Numbered from the stretch's first letter, positions 1 to 5,323 are shown. The stretch: 6,951 nt of DNA from Coriobacteriales bacterium (GCA_031276475.1 JAISMZ010000083.1:1-6951); one strand, 5' to 3'. Program-made: numbers and translations. The notes: generated by a model not told the origin, from the letters alone.

Positions 1-75
1 CCTTCTCCACAATACTCAGGCAAGCAGTTTTTGCCTACTCGGTTGCTCGCCGCCGCCCGCCCGCACCTATGTGCC

Positions 76-342
76 TTACCGATAGATACTGCTCCGATGC
101 CCGATTTTAATGGCAATGACCACGCAGATGTCATCATCGATCTCACAGATGACGCGATAGTCGCCAATCCGGTAGCGCCAGTAGCCAGAAAGTTTCTCGC
201 TCAGACTTTTTCCTGACCTCCTCGGGTCGCTGCTGCCGTCCACGTTCTTTGTCAGCCAGACATCGATGTAGCGCTGCACCGAAGGGTCGAGCTTTTTGAG
301 CTGCTTCCGTGCGGCTTTGTGCCACATCAGCCGGTAGGTCAT
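76..342 (-). CDS. RelE/ParE-family toxin (mRNA interferase-like)
   Basis: Encodes 88 residues, the usual size for a RelE/ParE-superfamily toxin. Seen: an N-terminal strand followed by a basic helix (KAARKQLKKLD, residues 9-19), then the family core GYWRYRIGDYRVICEI (53-68) with Arg56, Arg58 and Arg63, and the C-terminal GHRSSIYR (81-88) matching the typical GHR-x-x-x-Y ending. In RelE relatives the basic and aromatic residues in these places bind and cleave mRNA in the ribosomal A site; ParE relatives instead poison gyrase. The target cannot be decided from sequence alone. The ATG (342-340) overlaps the stop of the upstream antitoxin gene as ATGA, so translation is probably coupled. All key residues appear intact. 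The family call is secure; the RNase activity is inferred. Confidence 0.9.
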   Translation of the reverse strand: MTYRLMWHKAARKQLKKLDPSVQRYIDVWLTKNVDGSSDPRRSGKSLSEKLSGYWRYRIGDYRVICEIDDDICVVIAIKIGHRSSIYR

Positions 343-587
343 CGCAGACCGAGTTCTCTCATCGCATCCTCGTGGCTGATGAGATCTAAGCCGCCGCCGG
401 CCTTGGCCTGCTCGTATTCCTTCACAGCCTGGATGTCTTCCCAGTCCTCAATCTGTTGCCACATCGACTCAAGGGCAAAGCCGGAAAGCGTTTTGCCCTG
501 AAAGCGTGCAAACTCGCTGATACGGCGGTATTCGTCCTCGCTGGTGCGGATGTTCAGGTGCTTTGTCTTTGCCGTCGAGCTTGGCAT
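339..587 (-). CDS. Antitoxin of the RelE/ParE-type pair, ribbon-helix-helix-like (DUF6290/RelB-like)
   Basis: I choose the ATG at 587-585 (82 residues): GGAGG lies 5 nt upstream, and a tandem ATG at 590-588 is the alternative. The frame stays open upstream to 764, but that extension reads through the promoter and a REP-like hairpin and has no ribosome binding site, so it is not coding. Seen: a short strand KHLNIRTSEDEY (residues 9-20), a helix RRISEFARFQGKTLSGFALESM (21-42) in ribbon-helix-helix style, then an acidic helical tail (QQIEDWEDIQAVKEYEQAK) that would wrap the toxin. This layout is known for DNA-binding RelB/DUF6290 antitoxins that neutralise the toxin and repress their own operon. 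It is the first gene of the operon and overlaps the toxin start by 4 nt. Its role is inferred from position and fold. Confidence 0.85.
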   Translation of the reverse strand: MPSSTAKTKHLNIRTSEDEYRRISEFARFQGKTLSGFALESMWQQIEDWEDIQAVKEYEQAKAGGGLDLISHEDAMRELGLR

Positions 588-601
588 CATAACCTCCCGG
601 G

Positions 602-1744
602 GTGGCATTGGGGTGCTGTAATACGTTGTTGTTACATTCAACAGGAACCAGTTTAGCCCCAGGTGAGCGTTGTTGTCAACTGCCCCCGCCTGAGCTGGAA
701 CCAGTGGGACCAGTGCACAGCACAAAAGGGACGTACTCTTTTGTGTTCCCTTCGGCCTATGCACGCACGGCTGCCAACGACAACGCCGCGACGCTCCTGC
801 TCGCCGTCACCACCTCCGCGATAACCGGCGTGGGCATCCCAGTTGCAGGCGGCACGCCAGCCACCACCGTCACCGAGACTGACCAGTACACCGGCACAGT
901 CACCTGGTCACCCAGCGATGTCACTTTCCAGCCGAACACAGAATACACCGCCACCATCACCCTCAGTGCCAAGCCCGGCTACACCTTTGTAGGCGTGGGC
1001 GAGGACTTCTTCAGCGTCGCCGGTGCGAGCGCGACCAACGTCGCCAACACAGGCACCGTCACGGCGGCATTTCCCAAGACCGCCCCGGCAAAGGCCGCTC
1101 TGGAAGATGCCATCAAAGATGCCAAGGCCATAGCCCACACCTTCCAGACCGCGGCCAGCTGGGACGCCCTGCAAGAAGCGATTAACCAAGGCGAGGCGGT
1201 AGATAAAGACCCAGATGCCACAGAAGCAGAGGTGACCTCAGCCCTTACCGCGATAAAAGACGCCATAGCAGCCCAATACTTCGACTACCCGGTGATGGAG
1301 TCCTTTGGCACCTGGTCGGGCACCGGCCCCCTCAGTGCCCGGATCAACGCCGACGTGGAGTATTTCAGCCAACTGAAGCTGAACGGCTCTCCTGTAGCTG
1401 CCACCAACTACACGGTCACCTCCGGCTCTACAGTCCTCACACTGCATGAGGACTATCTGAAGGGCCTGCCTGCCGGTACCTACTCCCTCGTAGCCGAGTT
1501 TTCCAACGGCACATCCGCGCCGATGACGCTTAAGGTTGCCGAAGTGCCGCCTGGCCCCGCGCCCACGCCTACTCCCACACCCGCACCGCCTGACAATGGC
1601 GGCGGCTCCGGCACCGTGCCAATGACGGGCGACAGCCCCCTTTGGGCAGCCGCCCTCGTAGCCGTTCTGGCAGCAGCCGCCGCCACTTCGCTGGCACTGA
1701 GCCGCCACCTGCGCCGCCGGCCGCGAAGGGCGCGCCGCAGCTGA
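602..1744 (+). CDS. 5'-truncated cell-wall surface protein remnant with FIVAR and X2-like modules and a VPMTG sorting signal
   Basis: The frame (380 codons from a GTG at 602) is closed upstream by TAA at 590-592, and no signal peptide can be read in it. The GTG has no ribosome binding site, and the first ~65 codons cross the opposing TA promoter and a REP-like hairpin. Recognisable protein starts near residue 72. Modules in order: an Ig-like surface repeat (about 72-160) with TGTVTWSPSDVTF and GYTFVGV; a FIVAR-like helical module (about 164-225); an X2-like beta module (about 235-313) with NYTVTSGST and GTYSL; a Pro/Thr linker (315-330); VPMTGD (339-344), a variant of LPXTG; a membrane segment (about 347-366); and an Arg-rich tail. 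This is the C-terminal part of a sortase-anchored adhesin or carbohydrate-binding protein. Without a signal peptide it should not be exported, so it is probably a pseudogene or a silent cassette. A GTG at 743 is another possible, equally unsupported, start. Confidence 0.7.
   Translation: MALGCCNTLLLHSTGTSLAPGERCCQLPPPELEPVGPVHSTKGTYSFVFPSAYARTAANDNAATLLLAVTTSAITGVGIPVAGGTPATTVTETDQYTGTVTWSPSDVTFQPNTEYTATITLSAKPGYTFVGVGEDFFSVAGASATNVANTGTVTAAFPKTAPAKAALEDAIKDAKAIAHTFQTAASWDALQEAINQGEAVDKDPDATEAEVTSALTAIKDAIAAQYFDYPVMESFGTWSGTGPLSARINADVEYFSQLKLNGSPVAATNYTVTSGSTVLTLHEDYLKGLPAGTYSLVAEFSNGTSAPMTLKVAEVPPGPAPTPTPTPAPPDNGGGSGTVPMTGDSPLWAAALVAVLAAAAATSLALSRHLRRRPRRARRS
617..636. promoter_or_regulatory. 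Candidate operator: inverted repeat TGTAA-N10-TTACA
   Basis: A 5-bp perfect inverted repeat (617-621 and 632-636) lies between the TA promoter and the antitoxin start, just downstream of the predicted start point. Ribbon-helix-helix antitoxins commonly bind such short repeats to repress their operon. The arms are short, so chance is possible. Confidence 0.3.
650..679 (-). promoter_or_regulatory. Predicted sigma70-type promoter of the minus-strand TA operon
   Basis: On the minus strand, TTGACA (679-674, consensus) is separated by 18 bp from TAAACT (655-650). Transcription would start near 643, giving a leader of about 53 nt before the antitoxin ATG. The promoter lies inside the nominal 5' end of the opposing surface-protein frame, which supports that frame being non-coding here. 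Confidence 0.6.
721..745. repeat. REP-like hairpin (CACAAAAG / CTTTTGTG)
   Basis: Perfect 8-bp inverted repeat CACAAAAG (721-728) and CTTTTGTG (738-745) with a 9-nt loop, flanked by further GGGAC/GTCCC-type words (GTGGGACCAGTG at 704-715; TTCCC at 746-750). On the minus strand it contains ACGTCCCTTTTGTG, sharing the CGTCCCT core with the direct repeats at 1840 and 2935. It sits exactly where the surface-protein homology is lost. Calling it REP-like is inference from layout. Confidence 0.45.
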
Positions 1745-1763
1745 GGCACACACGCGAGCTACA

Positions 1764-1793
1764 GGCGGGCTGCCAGCAAGGGGGCGGCCCGCC
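1764..1793 (+). terminator. Hairpin after the surface-protein frame, likely terminator
   Basis: GGCGGGC (1764-1770) pairs perfectly with GCCCGCC (1787-1793). The stem continues inward through a G-U and three G-C pairs to about 11 bp with an 8-nt loop. It starts 20 nt after the stop codon and is followed by a pyrimidine run (CTTCTCCCC) rather than a pure T-tract, so it may be a weak or factor-assisted terminator. Confidence 0.5.
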
Positions 1794-1839
1794 CTTCTCC
1801 CCAAGCCGTCCCCACGTCCCTGTTTCTGCCCCCGCGTTA

Positions 1840-1860
1840 GAACCGTCCCTGTGTCCGCTT
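1840..1860 (+). repeat. REP-like direct repeat, left copy
   Basis: A 21-nt sequence GAACCGTCCCTG-T-GTCCGCTT that recurs at 2935-2955 with one mismatch (T1852 versus C2947). Both copies are followed by GATTC after a short gap. A degenerate relative (CCGTCCCCACGTCCCTG) lies just upstream at 1806-1822. The two good copies bracket the helix-turn-helix/PIN gene pair. Confidence 0.7.
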
Positions 1861-1909
1861 TGATGATTCGGGTCCTTGCAACCTACGCGACGATTCGGCC
1901 GAGGAACAC

Positions 1910-1938
1910 TTGAGAATGCCAGCAGCTCATGTTACACT
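1910..1938 (+). promoter_or_regulatory. Predicted promoter of the HTH-PIN operon
   Basis: TTGAGA (1910-1915) is separated by 17 bp from TACACT (1933-1938). Transcription would begin near 1945, leaving a leader of about 24 nt with GGAGG at 1958-1962. The leader also has TACA (1951-1954) and TGTA (1963-1966) flanking the ribosome binding site, a possible weak hairpin or operator. Confidence 0.45.
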
Positions 1939-1968
1939 TATTACATATAATACAGATGGAGGTGTAGT

Positions 1969-2352
1969 ATGGCAGAAGCAGTATTATCCCGTGATGCTGA
2001 AGCTATCGAGCGCTCACTGGCAACAAAGGCAAAGGAAGTGGTTGTACCCATATCCCGTGAAGCAGCAGAGTTTATCGCGCCGCTGCTCAAAGCCAAGGCA
2101 AGTGGACGAGAGGTCATAGTCGCACACGGGCTCAATGAAGTGACACCATCCGAGGCTGCAGCAATACTTGGTGTGTCGCGCCCGCAGGTCTACAGGCTTA
2201 TGGATAAAGGCTTGGTGCCGTTTCGCAGGGTAGGCACCCATGCACGTATCCCGCTTGAGGCTCTCAAGGTCTGGCAGGCATCGGAAAAAGAGCGCCGCGA
2301 AGCCGCCCTTGATAAGCTGGCCGCCTTGTCAAACGAGACAGGTCTGGTTTAA
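1969..2352 (+). CDS. Excisionase/MerR-type helix-turn-helix antitoxin
   Basis: Encodes 127 residues. The ATG at 1969 has GGAGG 6 nt upstream. An N-terminal region (ISREAAEFIAPLLKAKASGREVIV, 28-51) precedes an HTH_17-style excisionase domain at about 58-103: TPSEAAAILGVSRPQVYRLMDKG contains the helix-turn-helix, followed by the wing VPFRRVGTHARIPLEAL. A charged helical tail (104-122) is a plausible toxin-binding segment. Genes of this design commonly precede PIN-domain toxins and act as antitoxin and autorepressor. The stop (TAA, 2350-2352) shares its last A with the ATG of the PIN gene, giving coupled translation. An orphan phage or plasmid excisionase is the alternative, but the PIN partner makes the antitoxin role much more likely. 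Confidence 0.85.
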   Translation: MAEAVLSRDAEAIERSLATKAKEVVVPISREAAEFIAPLLKAKASGREVIVAHGLNEVTPSEAAAILGVSRPQVYRLMDKGLVPFRRVGTHARIPLEALKVWQASEKERREAALDKLAALSNETGLV

Positions 2353-2936
2353 TGAACAAGGTCACGCCAGAGAAACGACGCCAGGTTGTCCTTAGCGACG
2401 CCAACGTTATCTACTCGCGCGTCCTGCGTGACTATTTGCTTTACTCAGCCTCAGAGGGCTTGATCAGTATCACCTGGAGCAATGCCATACTGGACGAAGC
2501 TGTAAAACACCTGGTTGCCAATGTGCCTGACTTTACAGAAGAGAATGGGAATTTGCTCAAAACGCTCATGAACGATGCCTACCCCTTGGCGCTTATCGAC
2601 CCTGAGCAAAAGCACTTTGAGCTGCTCGATGGCATTACCTTGCCGGATGAAGGCGACATTCATGTTCTGGCGGCAGCAATCGCAGCAGAAGCAGACATCA
2701 TTTGCACAGCAAATACAAAGGACTTCCCACGAGCAGCGTTGGAGCCACTTGGCCTCGAAGTGATGACTCCTGATGCAATGCTCTGTGAGTTAATCTGCGA
2801 ATACCCCGAAGAGATGTTGGCAGTACACAAAACAGTCGTCTGTAAACTCAAAGGGGCAACGGATAATTCGACTGTTGTAGCGTTAAGCATGGCAGGTGCT
2901 GCCGATTTCAGCGCATCAATAAAAATTTTACTCTGA
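2352..2936 (+). CDS. PIN-domain toxin, PIN_3-like (VapC-type RNase)
   Basis: Encodes 194 residues, longer than a classic VapC (about 130) but normal for PIN_3-like proteins. Metal-binding acidic positions are visible: Asp16 in VLSDANVIYSRVLRDYL, Glu49 in AILDEAVKHL, the Asp99-Glu-Gly-Asp102 cluster in LPDEGDIHVLAAAI, and Asn121/Asp124 in CTANTKDFP. In this family such residues hold Mg2+ or Mn2+ and cleave RNA, often tRNA or rRNA. The C-terminal 40-50 residues beyond the PIN core are of unknown role. It starts in a TAATG overlap with the upstream antitoxin. The stop TGA (2934-2936) overlaps the first bases of the right REP-like repeat, so the 3' end coincides with a cassette boundary. Confidence 0.85.
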   Translation: MNKVTPEKRRQVVLSDANVIYSRVLRDYLLYSASEGLISITWSNAILDEAVKHLVANVPDFTEENGNLLKTLMNDAYPLALIDPEQKHFELLDGITLPDEGDIHVLAAAIAAEADIICTANTKDFPRAALEPLGLEVMTPDAMLCELICEYPEEMLAVHKTVVCKLKGATDNSTVVALSMAGAADFSASIKILL

Positions 2937-2955
2937 ACCGTCCCTGCGTCCGCTT
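2935..2955 (+). repeat. REP-like direct repeat, right copy
   Basis: Matches the left copy at 1840-1860 in 20 of 21 positions. It begins within the stop codon of the PIN toxin gene. Together the two copies flank a module of about 1.1 kb in the same orientation. Confidence 0.7.
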
Positions 2956-2973
2956 GATTCCTACAGCGCGATA

Positions 2974-3000
2974 TTGACATCCTGTTGCAGGTGGTATACT
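2974..3000 (+). promoter_or_regulatory. Predicted promoter of the Phd-VapC operon
   Basis: TTGACA (2974-2979) lies 15 bp from TATACT (2995-3000). The short spacer is compensated by a TG at 2992-2993, one base before the hexamer (extended -10). The start point is expected near 3007, just before the GACTAG repeats. Confidence 0.6.
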
Positions 3001-3009
3001 GTTGTTCAT

Positions 3010-3024
3010 GACTAGGCAGACTAG
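3010..3024 (+). promoter_or_regulatory. Candidate operator: GACTAG direct repeat
   Basis: GACTAG occurs at 3010-3015 and 3019-3024 (9-bp period), the second within the palindrome ACTAGT. It lies between the predicted start point and the ribosome binding site of the Phd-type gene, where autoregulatory antitoxins often bind. Confidence 0.35.
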
Positions 3025-3040
3025 TTTTAAGGAGTCTATC

Positions 3041-3298
3041 ATGCCAATAGCAAAAGAATGGCAGCTCCAGGAGGCCAAGAGCAGGCTCAGCGAGCTTGTG
3101 CGCCAAGCCGGAACGGGGCCTCAGGTAATCACACTACGCGGCAAGCCGTCCGTTGCCGTCATCGCTTATGACGAGTACCGCAGGCTCTTAAAGCCCAAGG
3201 CGCGGCTGTCAGATGTCATGCGAACAGCGCCTGAGGGCTTTGCAGAGGCCTGTTTTGAGCGCGATAAGGACGCGACACTCAGGGACGTGGCAATTTGA
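3041..3298 (+). CDS. Phd/YefM-family antitoxin
   Basis: The start is ATG 3041: AAGGAG (3029-3034) lies 6 nt upstream, whereas an in-frame start at 3002 falls on the promoter and has no ribosome binding site. The product has 85 residues, normal for the family. It shows the Phd/YefM fold signature KEWQLQEAKSRLSELVRQA (5-23), GPQVITLRGKPSVAVIAYDEYRRLL (26-50), then a flexible, charged C-terminus (51-85) that in relatives threads into the toxin. Family knowledge: the N-terminal half dimerises and binds the operator, and the C-terminus neutralises the toxin. It is coupled to the downstream PIN toxin by a 4-nt overlap. Confidence is high; the partner is inferred from adjacency. Confidence 0.92.
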   Translation: MPIAKEWQLQEAKSRLSELVRQAGTGPQVITLRGKPSVAVIAYDEYRRLLKPKARLSDVMRTAPEGFAEACFERDKDATLRDVAI

Positions 3299-3711
3299 GG
3301 TACCTCCTTGACACCAACGTGTTGTCTGAGCTGAGCAAACGTTCACCCGACAAGGCGGTGCTTACGTGGTTTGAACGCAAAGACGGAGACGATCTGTACC
3401 TCTGTTCCATCACGATCGGCGAGATTGCCTATGGCATCGAGCGACTTGCCGACGGCAGGCGCAAACAGGAGCTCAACGACTGGTTTAAAGACGTGTTGAT
3501 CAACTGGTTCGCTGGCAGGATAGTGTCGCTTGACGCTGATGTGATGCGCTGCTGGGCACAGATAAAGGCGTCAAACAGGACGCTACCGGTGATGGGCTCC
3601 CTGATAGCGGCGGCCGCTATAACCAGCGGATCTGTGCTGGTAACCAGGAACAGCAAAGATTTTGCAGGGATAGACGGCCTTGAGGTTGTCGATCCTTTGC
3701 CAATGAGTTAA
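3295..3711 (+). CDS. VapC/FitB-type PIN toxin with catalytic Asp replaced by Gly
   Basis: Encodes 138 residues, typical of FitB-like VapC ribonucleases. The start codon is TTG (3295-3297) inside TTGA, overlapping the antitoxin TGA; AGGGA (3281-3285) sits 9 nt upstream. Seen: MRYLLDTNVLSEL with Asp6; ITIGEIAYGIERL with Glu43; LPVMGSLIAAAAITSG (97-112); and VTRNSKDFAGI with Asn119/Asp122. In the family the third motif normally reads PVxDxLIAATA, and that Asp completes the metal site. Here residue 101 is Gly (GGC, 3595-3597), one base from GAC. The rest of the frame is intact, so the protein may be made but catalytically weakened or dead. Antitoxin binding and operator regulation could persist. 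A sequencing error at 3596 cannot be excluded. Confidence 0.9.
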   Translation: MRYLLDTNVLSELSKRSPDKAVLTWFERKDGDDLYLCSITIGEIAYGIERLADGRRKQELNDWFKDVLINWFAGRIVSLDADVMRCWAQIKASNRTLPVMGSLIAAAAITSGSVLVTRNSKDFAGIDGLEVVDPLPMS

Positions 3712-3812
3712 TTCGAGCTCAGCAAACACCCCGAGGTACATGAGAAATATATGGCAAGGCCGTGCGGTTGTTGATTAAATCGGCGCCTCCCCAGGGCAGC
3801 GGTATCCCGCAC

Positions 3813-3840
3813 TTGCATTTCTCACGAAATTTCTTATAAT
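3813..3840 (+). promoter_or_regulatory. Predicted promoter of the AAA/DUF4143 gene
   Basis: TTGCAT (3813-3818) is separated by 16 bp from a perfect TATAAT (3835-3840). The -10 hexamer lies inside the large palindrome at 3818-3851, so a bound repressor would block the promoter. The expected start point is near 3847, leaving a leader of about 68 nt. Confidence 0.55.
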
Positions 3841-3851
3841 TATGTGAGAAA
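3818..3851. promoter_or_regulatory. Palindromic operator candidate 1 (TTTCTCAC...GTGAGAAA)
   Basis: TTTCTCAC (3818-3825) and GTGAGAAA (3844-3851) are perfect inverted arms, with an inner AATT (3828-3831) and AATT (3838-3841) also symmetric. This gives 12 matching pairs around one centre. It covers the -10 box. Confidence 0.6.
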
Positions 3852-3859
3852 ATACACGG

Positions 3860-3882
3860 AAATCACAATAATTATGTGATTT
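3860..3882. promoter_or_regulatory. Palindromic operator candidate 2 (AAATCACA-N7-TGTGATTT)
   Basis: Perfect 8-bp arms at 3860-3867 and 3875-3882, in the leader downstream of the predicted start point. The 12-nt word ATAATTATGTGA at 3868-3879 repeats exactly one at 3836-3847 within candidate 1. Two related sites 32 bp apart suggest cooperative binding on one helix face. Confidence 0.55.
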
Positions 3883-3914
3883 TAGGCTCAAACGCAGAAG
3901 GAAGGCGAGAGCTG

Positions 3915-5243
3915 ATGCAAAGAGAAATCATCGCCCAACTTGCTGATTGGAAGCGCTCGAAGCGCAGGAAACCGCTGCTGCTTGAGGGATCTCGCCAAGT
4001 GGGAAAGACCTGGGTGCTGAAGGAATTCGGACGACTGCACTACAAGAACACAGCCTACCTGGCCTTTGACGAGCACCCCGAGCTGAACCGCCTGTTTGCC
4101 ACTACCAAGGATCCAAAGCGGATCATCGAGAACCTGACCATCATCAGCGAACAGCCAATCCTGCCCGAGACGACGTTGTTGATCTTTGACGAGATTCAAG
4201 AAGCGCCCGAGGCTTTATCTTCGCTTAAATACTTTCAGGAGCAGGCACCGCAGTATCATCTGGCCTGCGCGGGCTCTCTTCTTGGTGTGGCGCTGGCCAA
4301 GCCAGCGTCGCTGCCGGTCGGAAAGGTTAAAATAATCAAACTTCATCCGATGACCTTTACGGAATACCTGAGGGCGACCGGCGAGACGGGCCTTGCAGAG
4401 TACCTGCCCAACATCAGCGCCATCGAGCCGGTACCGGAGGTTTTTAACGGCCTGTTGTTTGAGAAGCTCAAAGCCTATTTTATAACGGGAGGCCTGCCGG
4501 AATCCGTGCTGGTGTGGAGCGAAACGCGCGATGTGCGGCAGGTTCAGGATGTCTTACGCGATCTGCTGGCGATGTATCAGCGCGACTTTCAGCAGCACGC
4601 ACCGAAGTCGCTCTTTCCCAAGATCGAGCACGTCTGGGCTTCGCTGCCGTCCCAGCTTTCGCGGGAGAACAAAAAGTTCCTCTACAGCCTGGTTCGTCCG
4701 GGCGCACGGGCGCGAGAGTATGAAGACGCCATCCAATGGCTTACCAGTGCCGGCCTGGCGCAAAAAGTCTATCGGCTGAGCGCTCCAGGCCTGCCAATCT
4801 CTGCCTACGATATGTTGGATGCCTTTAAGCTCTACCTGTTGGATGTCGGCCTGCTCCGGCGTCATGCCCGACTGGCACCTTCTGCCTTTGCGGAGGGCAA
4901 CCGTCTGTTCACGGAATTCAAGGGAGCGATGACTGAGAACTATCTGCTTCAGGCGCTGCGACCGCAGTTTGATGCGCAGCCGCGCTATTGGGCGCAGGAC
5001 AACCCGCATCGCGAGGTGGACTTCATTATCCAATACGAGAATCAAATCATCCCCGTTGAGGTCAAGTCGGGCGAAGCGGTGCGATCCTTGAGCCTGAAGA
5101 AGTACCGCGAGAAGTATGCTGAGAAGACCGGGTTGGCTCTGCGCTTCTCGCAAAAGAACCTCAGCTGCGACAACGGGTTGTTGAACATCCCCCATTATCT
5201 TGCCGACCAGACCGCGCGGCTGATTGCCCTGGCCGCCGTCTGA
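3915..5243 (+). CDS. AAA_14/DUF4143 family ATPase with C-terminal PD-(D/E)XK-like motif
   Basis: I choose ATG 3915 (442 residues): the protein then begins MQREIIAQLADWKRSKRRKPLLLEG, the usual family start, with GAAGG 9 nt upstream. A GTG at 3876 lies inside an operator palindrome and would add 13 atypical residues. Walker A is GSRQVGKT (25-32), Walker B is LLIFDEIQ (88-95, Asp92/Glu93), and a sensor-like CAGS follows (118-121). DUF4143 occupies roughly the second half. Near the C-terminus, REVDFI (Asp369) and IPVEVKSG (Glu382, Lys384) form the D...ExK pattern of restriction-endonuclease-like folds. Family members are abundant, often variable between strains, and mostly of unknown function. 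A cytoplasmic NTP-dependent nucleic-acid role is inferred, not shown. It is a single gene transcribed alone between a TA island and the rplM operon. No key ATPase motif is missing. Confidence 0.88.
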   Translation: MQREIIAQLADWKRSKRRKPLLLEGSRQVGKTWVLKEFGRLHYKNTAYLAFDEHPELNRLFATTKDPKRIIENLTIISEQPILPETTLLIFDEIQEAPEALSSLKYFQEQAPQYHLACAGSLLGVALAKPASLPVGKVKIIKLHPMTFTEYLRATGETGLAEYLPNISAIEPVPEVFNGLLFEKLKAYFITGGLPESVLVWSETRDVRQVQDVLRDLLAMYQRDFQQHAPKSLFPKIEHVWASLPSQLSRENKKFLYSLVRPGARAREYEDAIQWLTSAGLAQKVYRLSAPGLPISAYDMLDAFKLYLLDVGLLRRHARLAPSAFAEGNRLFTEFKGAMTENYLLQALRPQFDAQPRYWAQDNPHREVDFIIQYENQIIPVEVKSGEAVRSLSLKKYREKYAEKTGLALRFSQKNLSCDNGLLNIPHYLADQTARLIALAAV

Positions 5244-5288
5244 ACTGTAGCAACGGCACCGTTCAGGGCCTGGGCAAACCGCGCGGGC

Positions 5289-5317
5289 TTGCCTGAAGGC
5301 AGCGCTTCAGATACAAT
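5289..5317 (+). promoter_or_regulatory. rplM: Predicted promoter of the rplM-rpsI operon
   Basis: TTGCCT (5289-5294) is separated by 17 bp from TACAAT (5312-5317). Transcription would start near 5324, giving an unusually long leader of about 170 nt before rplM. No better promoter is evident between the ATPase stop and rplM. Confidence 0.55.
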
Positions 5318-5323
5318 CGGAGG

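Noticed and set aside
18..36. 6-bp hairpin AGGCAA/TTGCCT downstream of the RelE/ParE-type gene
   Set aside because: The stem is short and there is no T-tract on the relevant strand, so terminator function is not supported.
339..764. Long 141-codon version of the minus-strand antitoxin
   Set aside because: The extra N-terminal part reads through the predicted promoter and a REP-like hairpin and has no ribosome binding site; GGAGG points to the ATG at 587.
1238..1804. 188-codon open frame on the minus strand opposite the surface protein
   Set aside because: It is antisense to clear FIVAR and X2-like coding sequence and reads through the terminator hairpin; its Cys/Gly/Arg-rich composition is typical of a shadow frame.
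1862..1898. GAYGATTCGG repeated at 1862-1871 and 1889-1898
   Set aside because: Only ten bases with one mismatch and upstream of the predicted promoter; could easily be chance.
1946..1951. Perfect TATAAT upstream of the HTH antitoxin
   Set aside because: No acceptable -35 box lies 15-19 bp upstream, and a start from it would begin at the ribosome binding site; the TTGAGA/TACACT pair fits better.
2660..3106. 148-codon minus-strand frame across the PIN toxin end and the next promoter
   Set aside because: It spans the stop, the repeat and a strong plus-strand promoter, and lacks any protein-family motif.
3712..3812. Intergenic stretch after the VapC gene
   Set aside because: Inspected for small genes, terminator hairpins and repeats; nothing convincing was found before the ATPase promoter.
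4554..5195. 213-codon open frame on the minus strand
   Set aside because: Antisense to the conserved DUF4143 domain; no ribosome binding site or recognisable motif.
5240..5266. CTGAAC/GTTCAG inverted repeat after the ATPase gene
   Set aside because: The 6-bp stem competes with an alternative AACGG/CCGTT pairing and has no T-tract; too weak to call a terminator.
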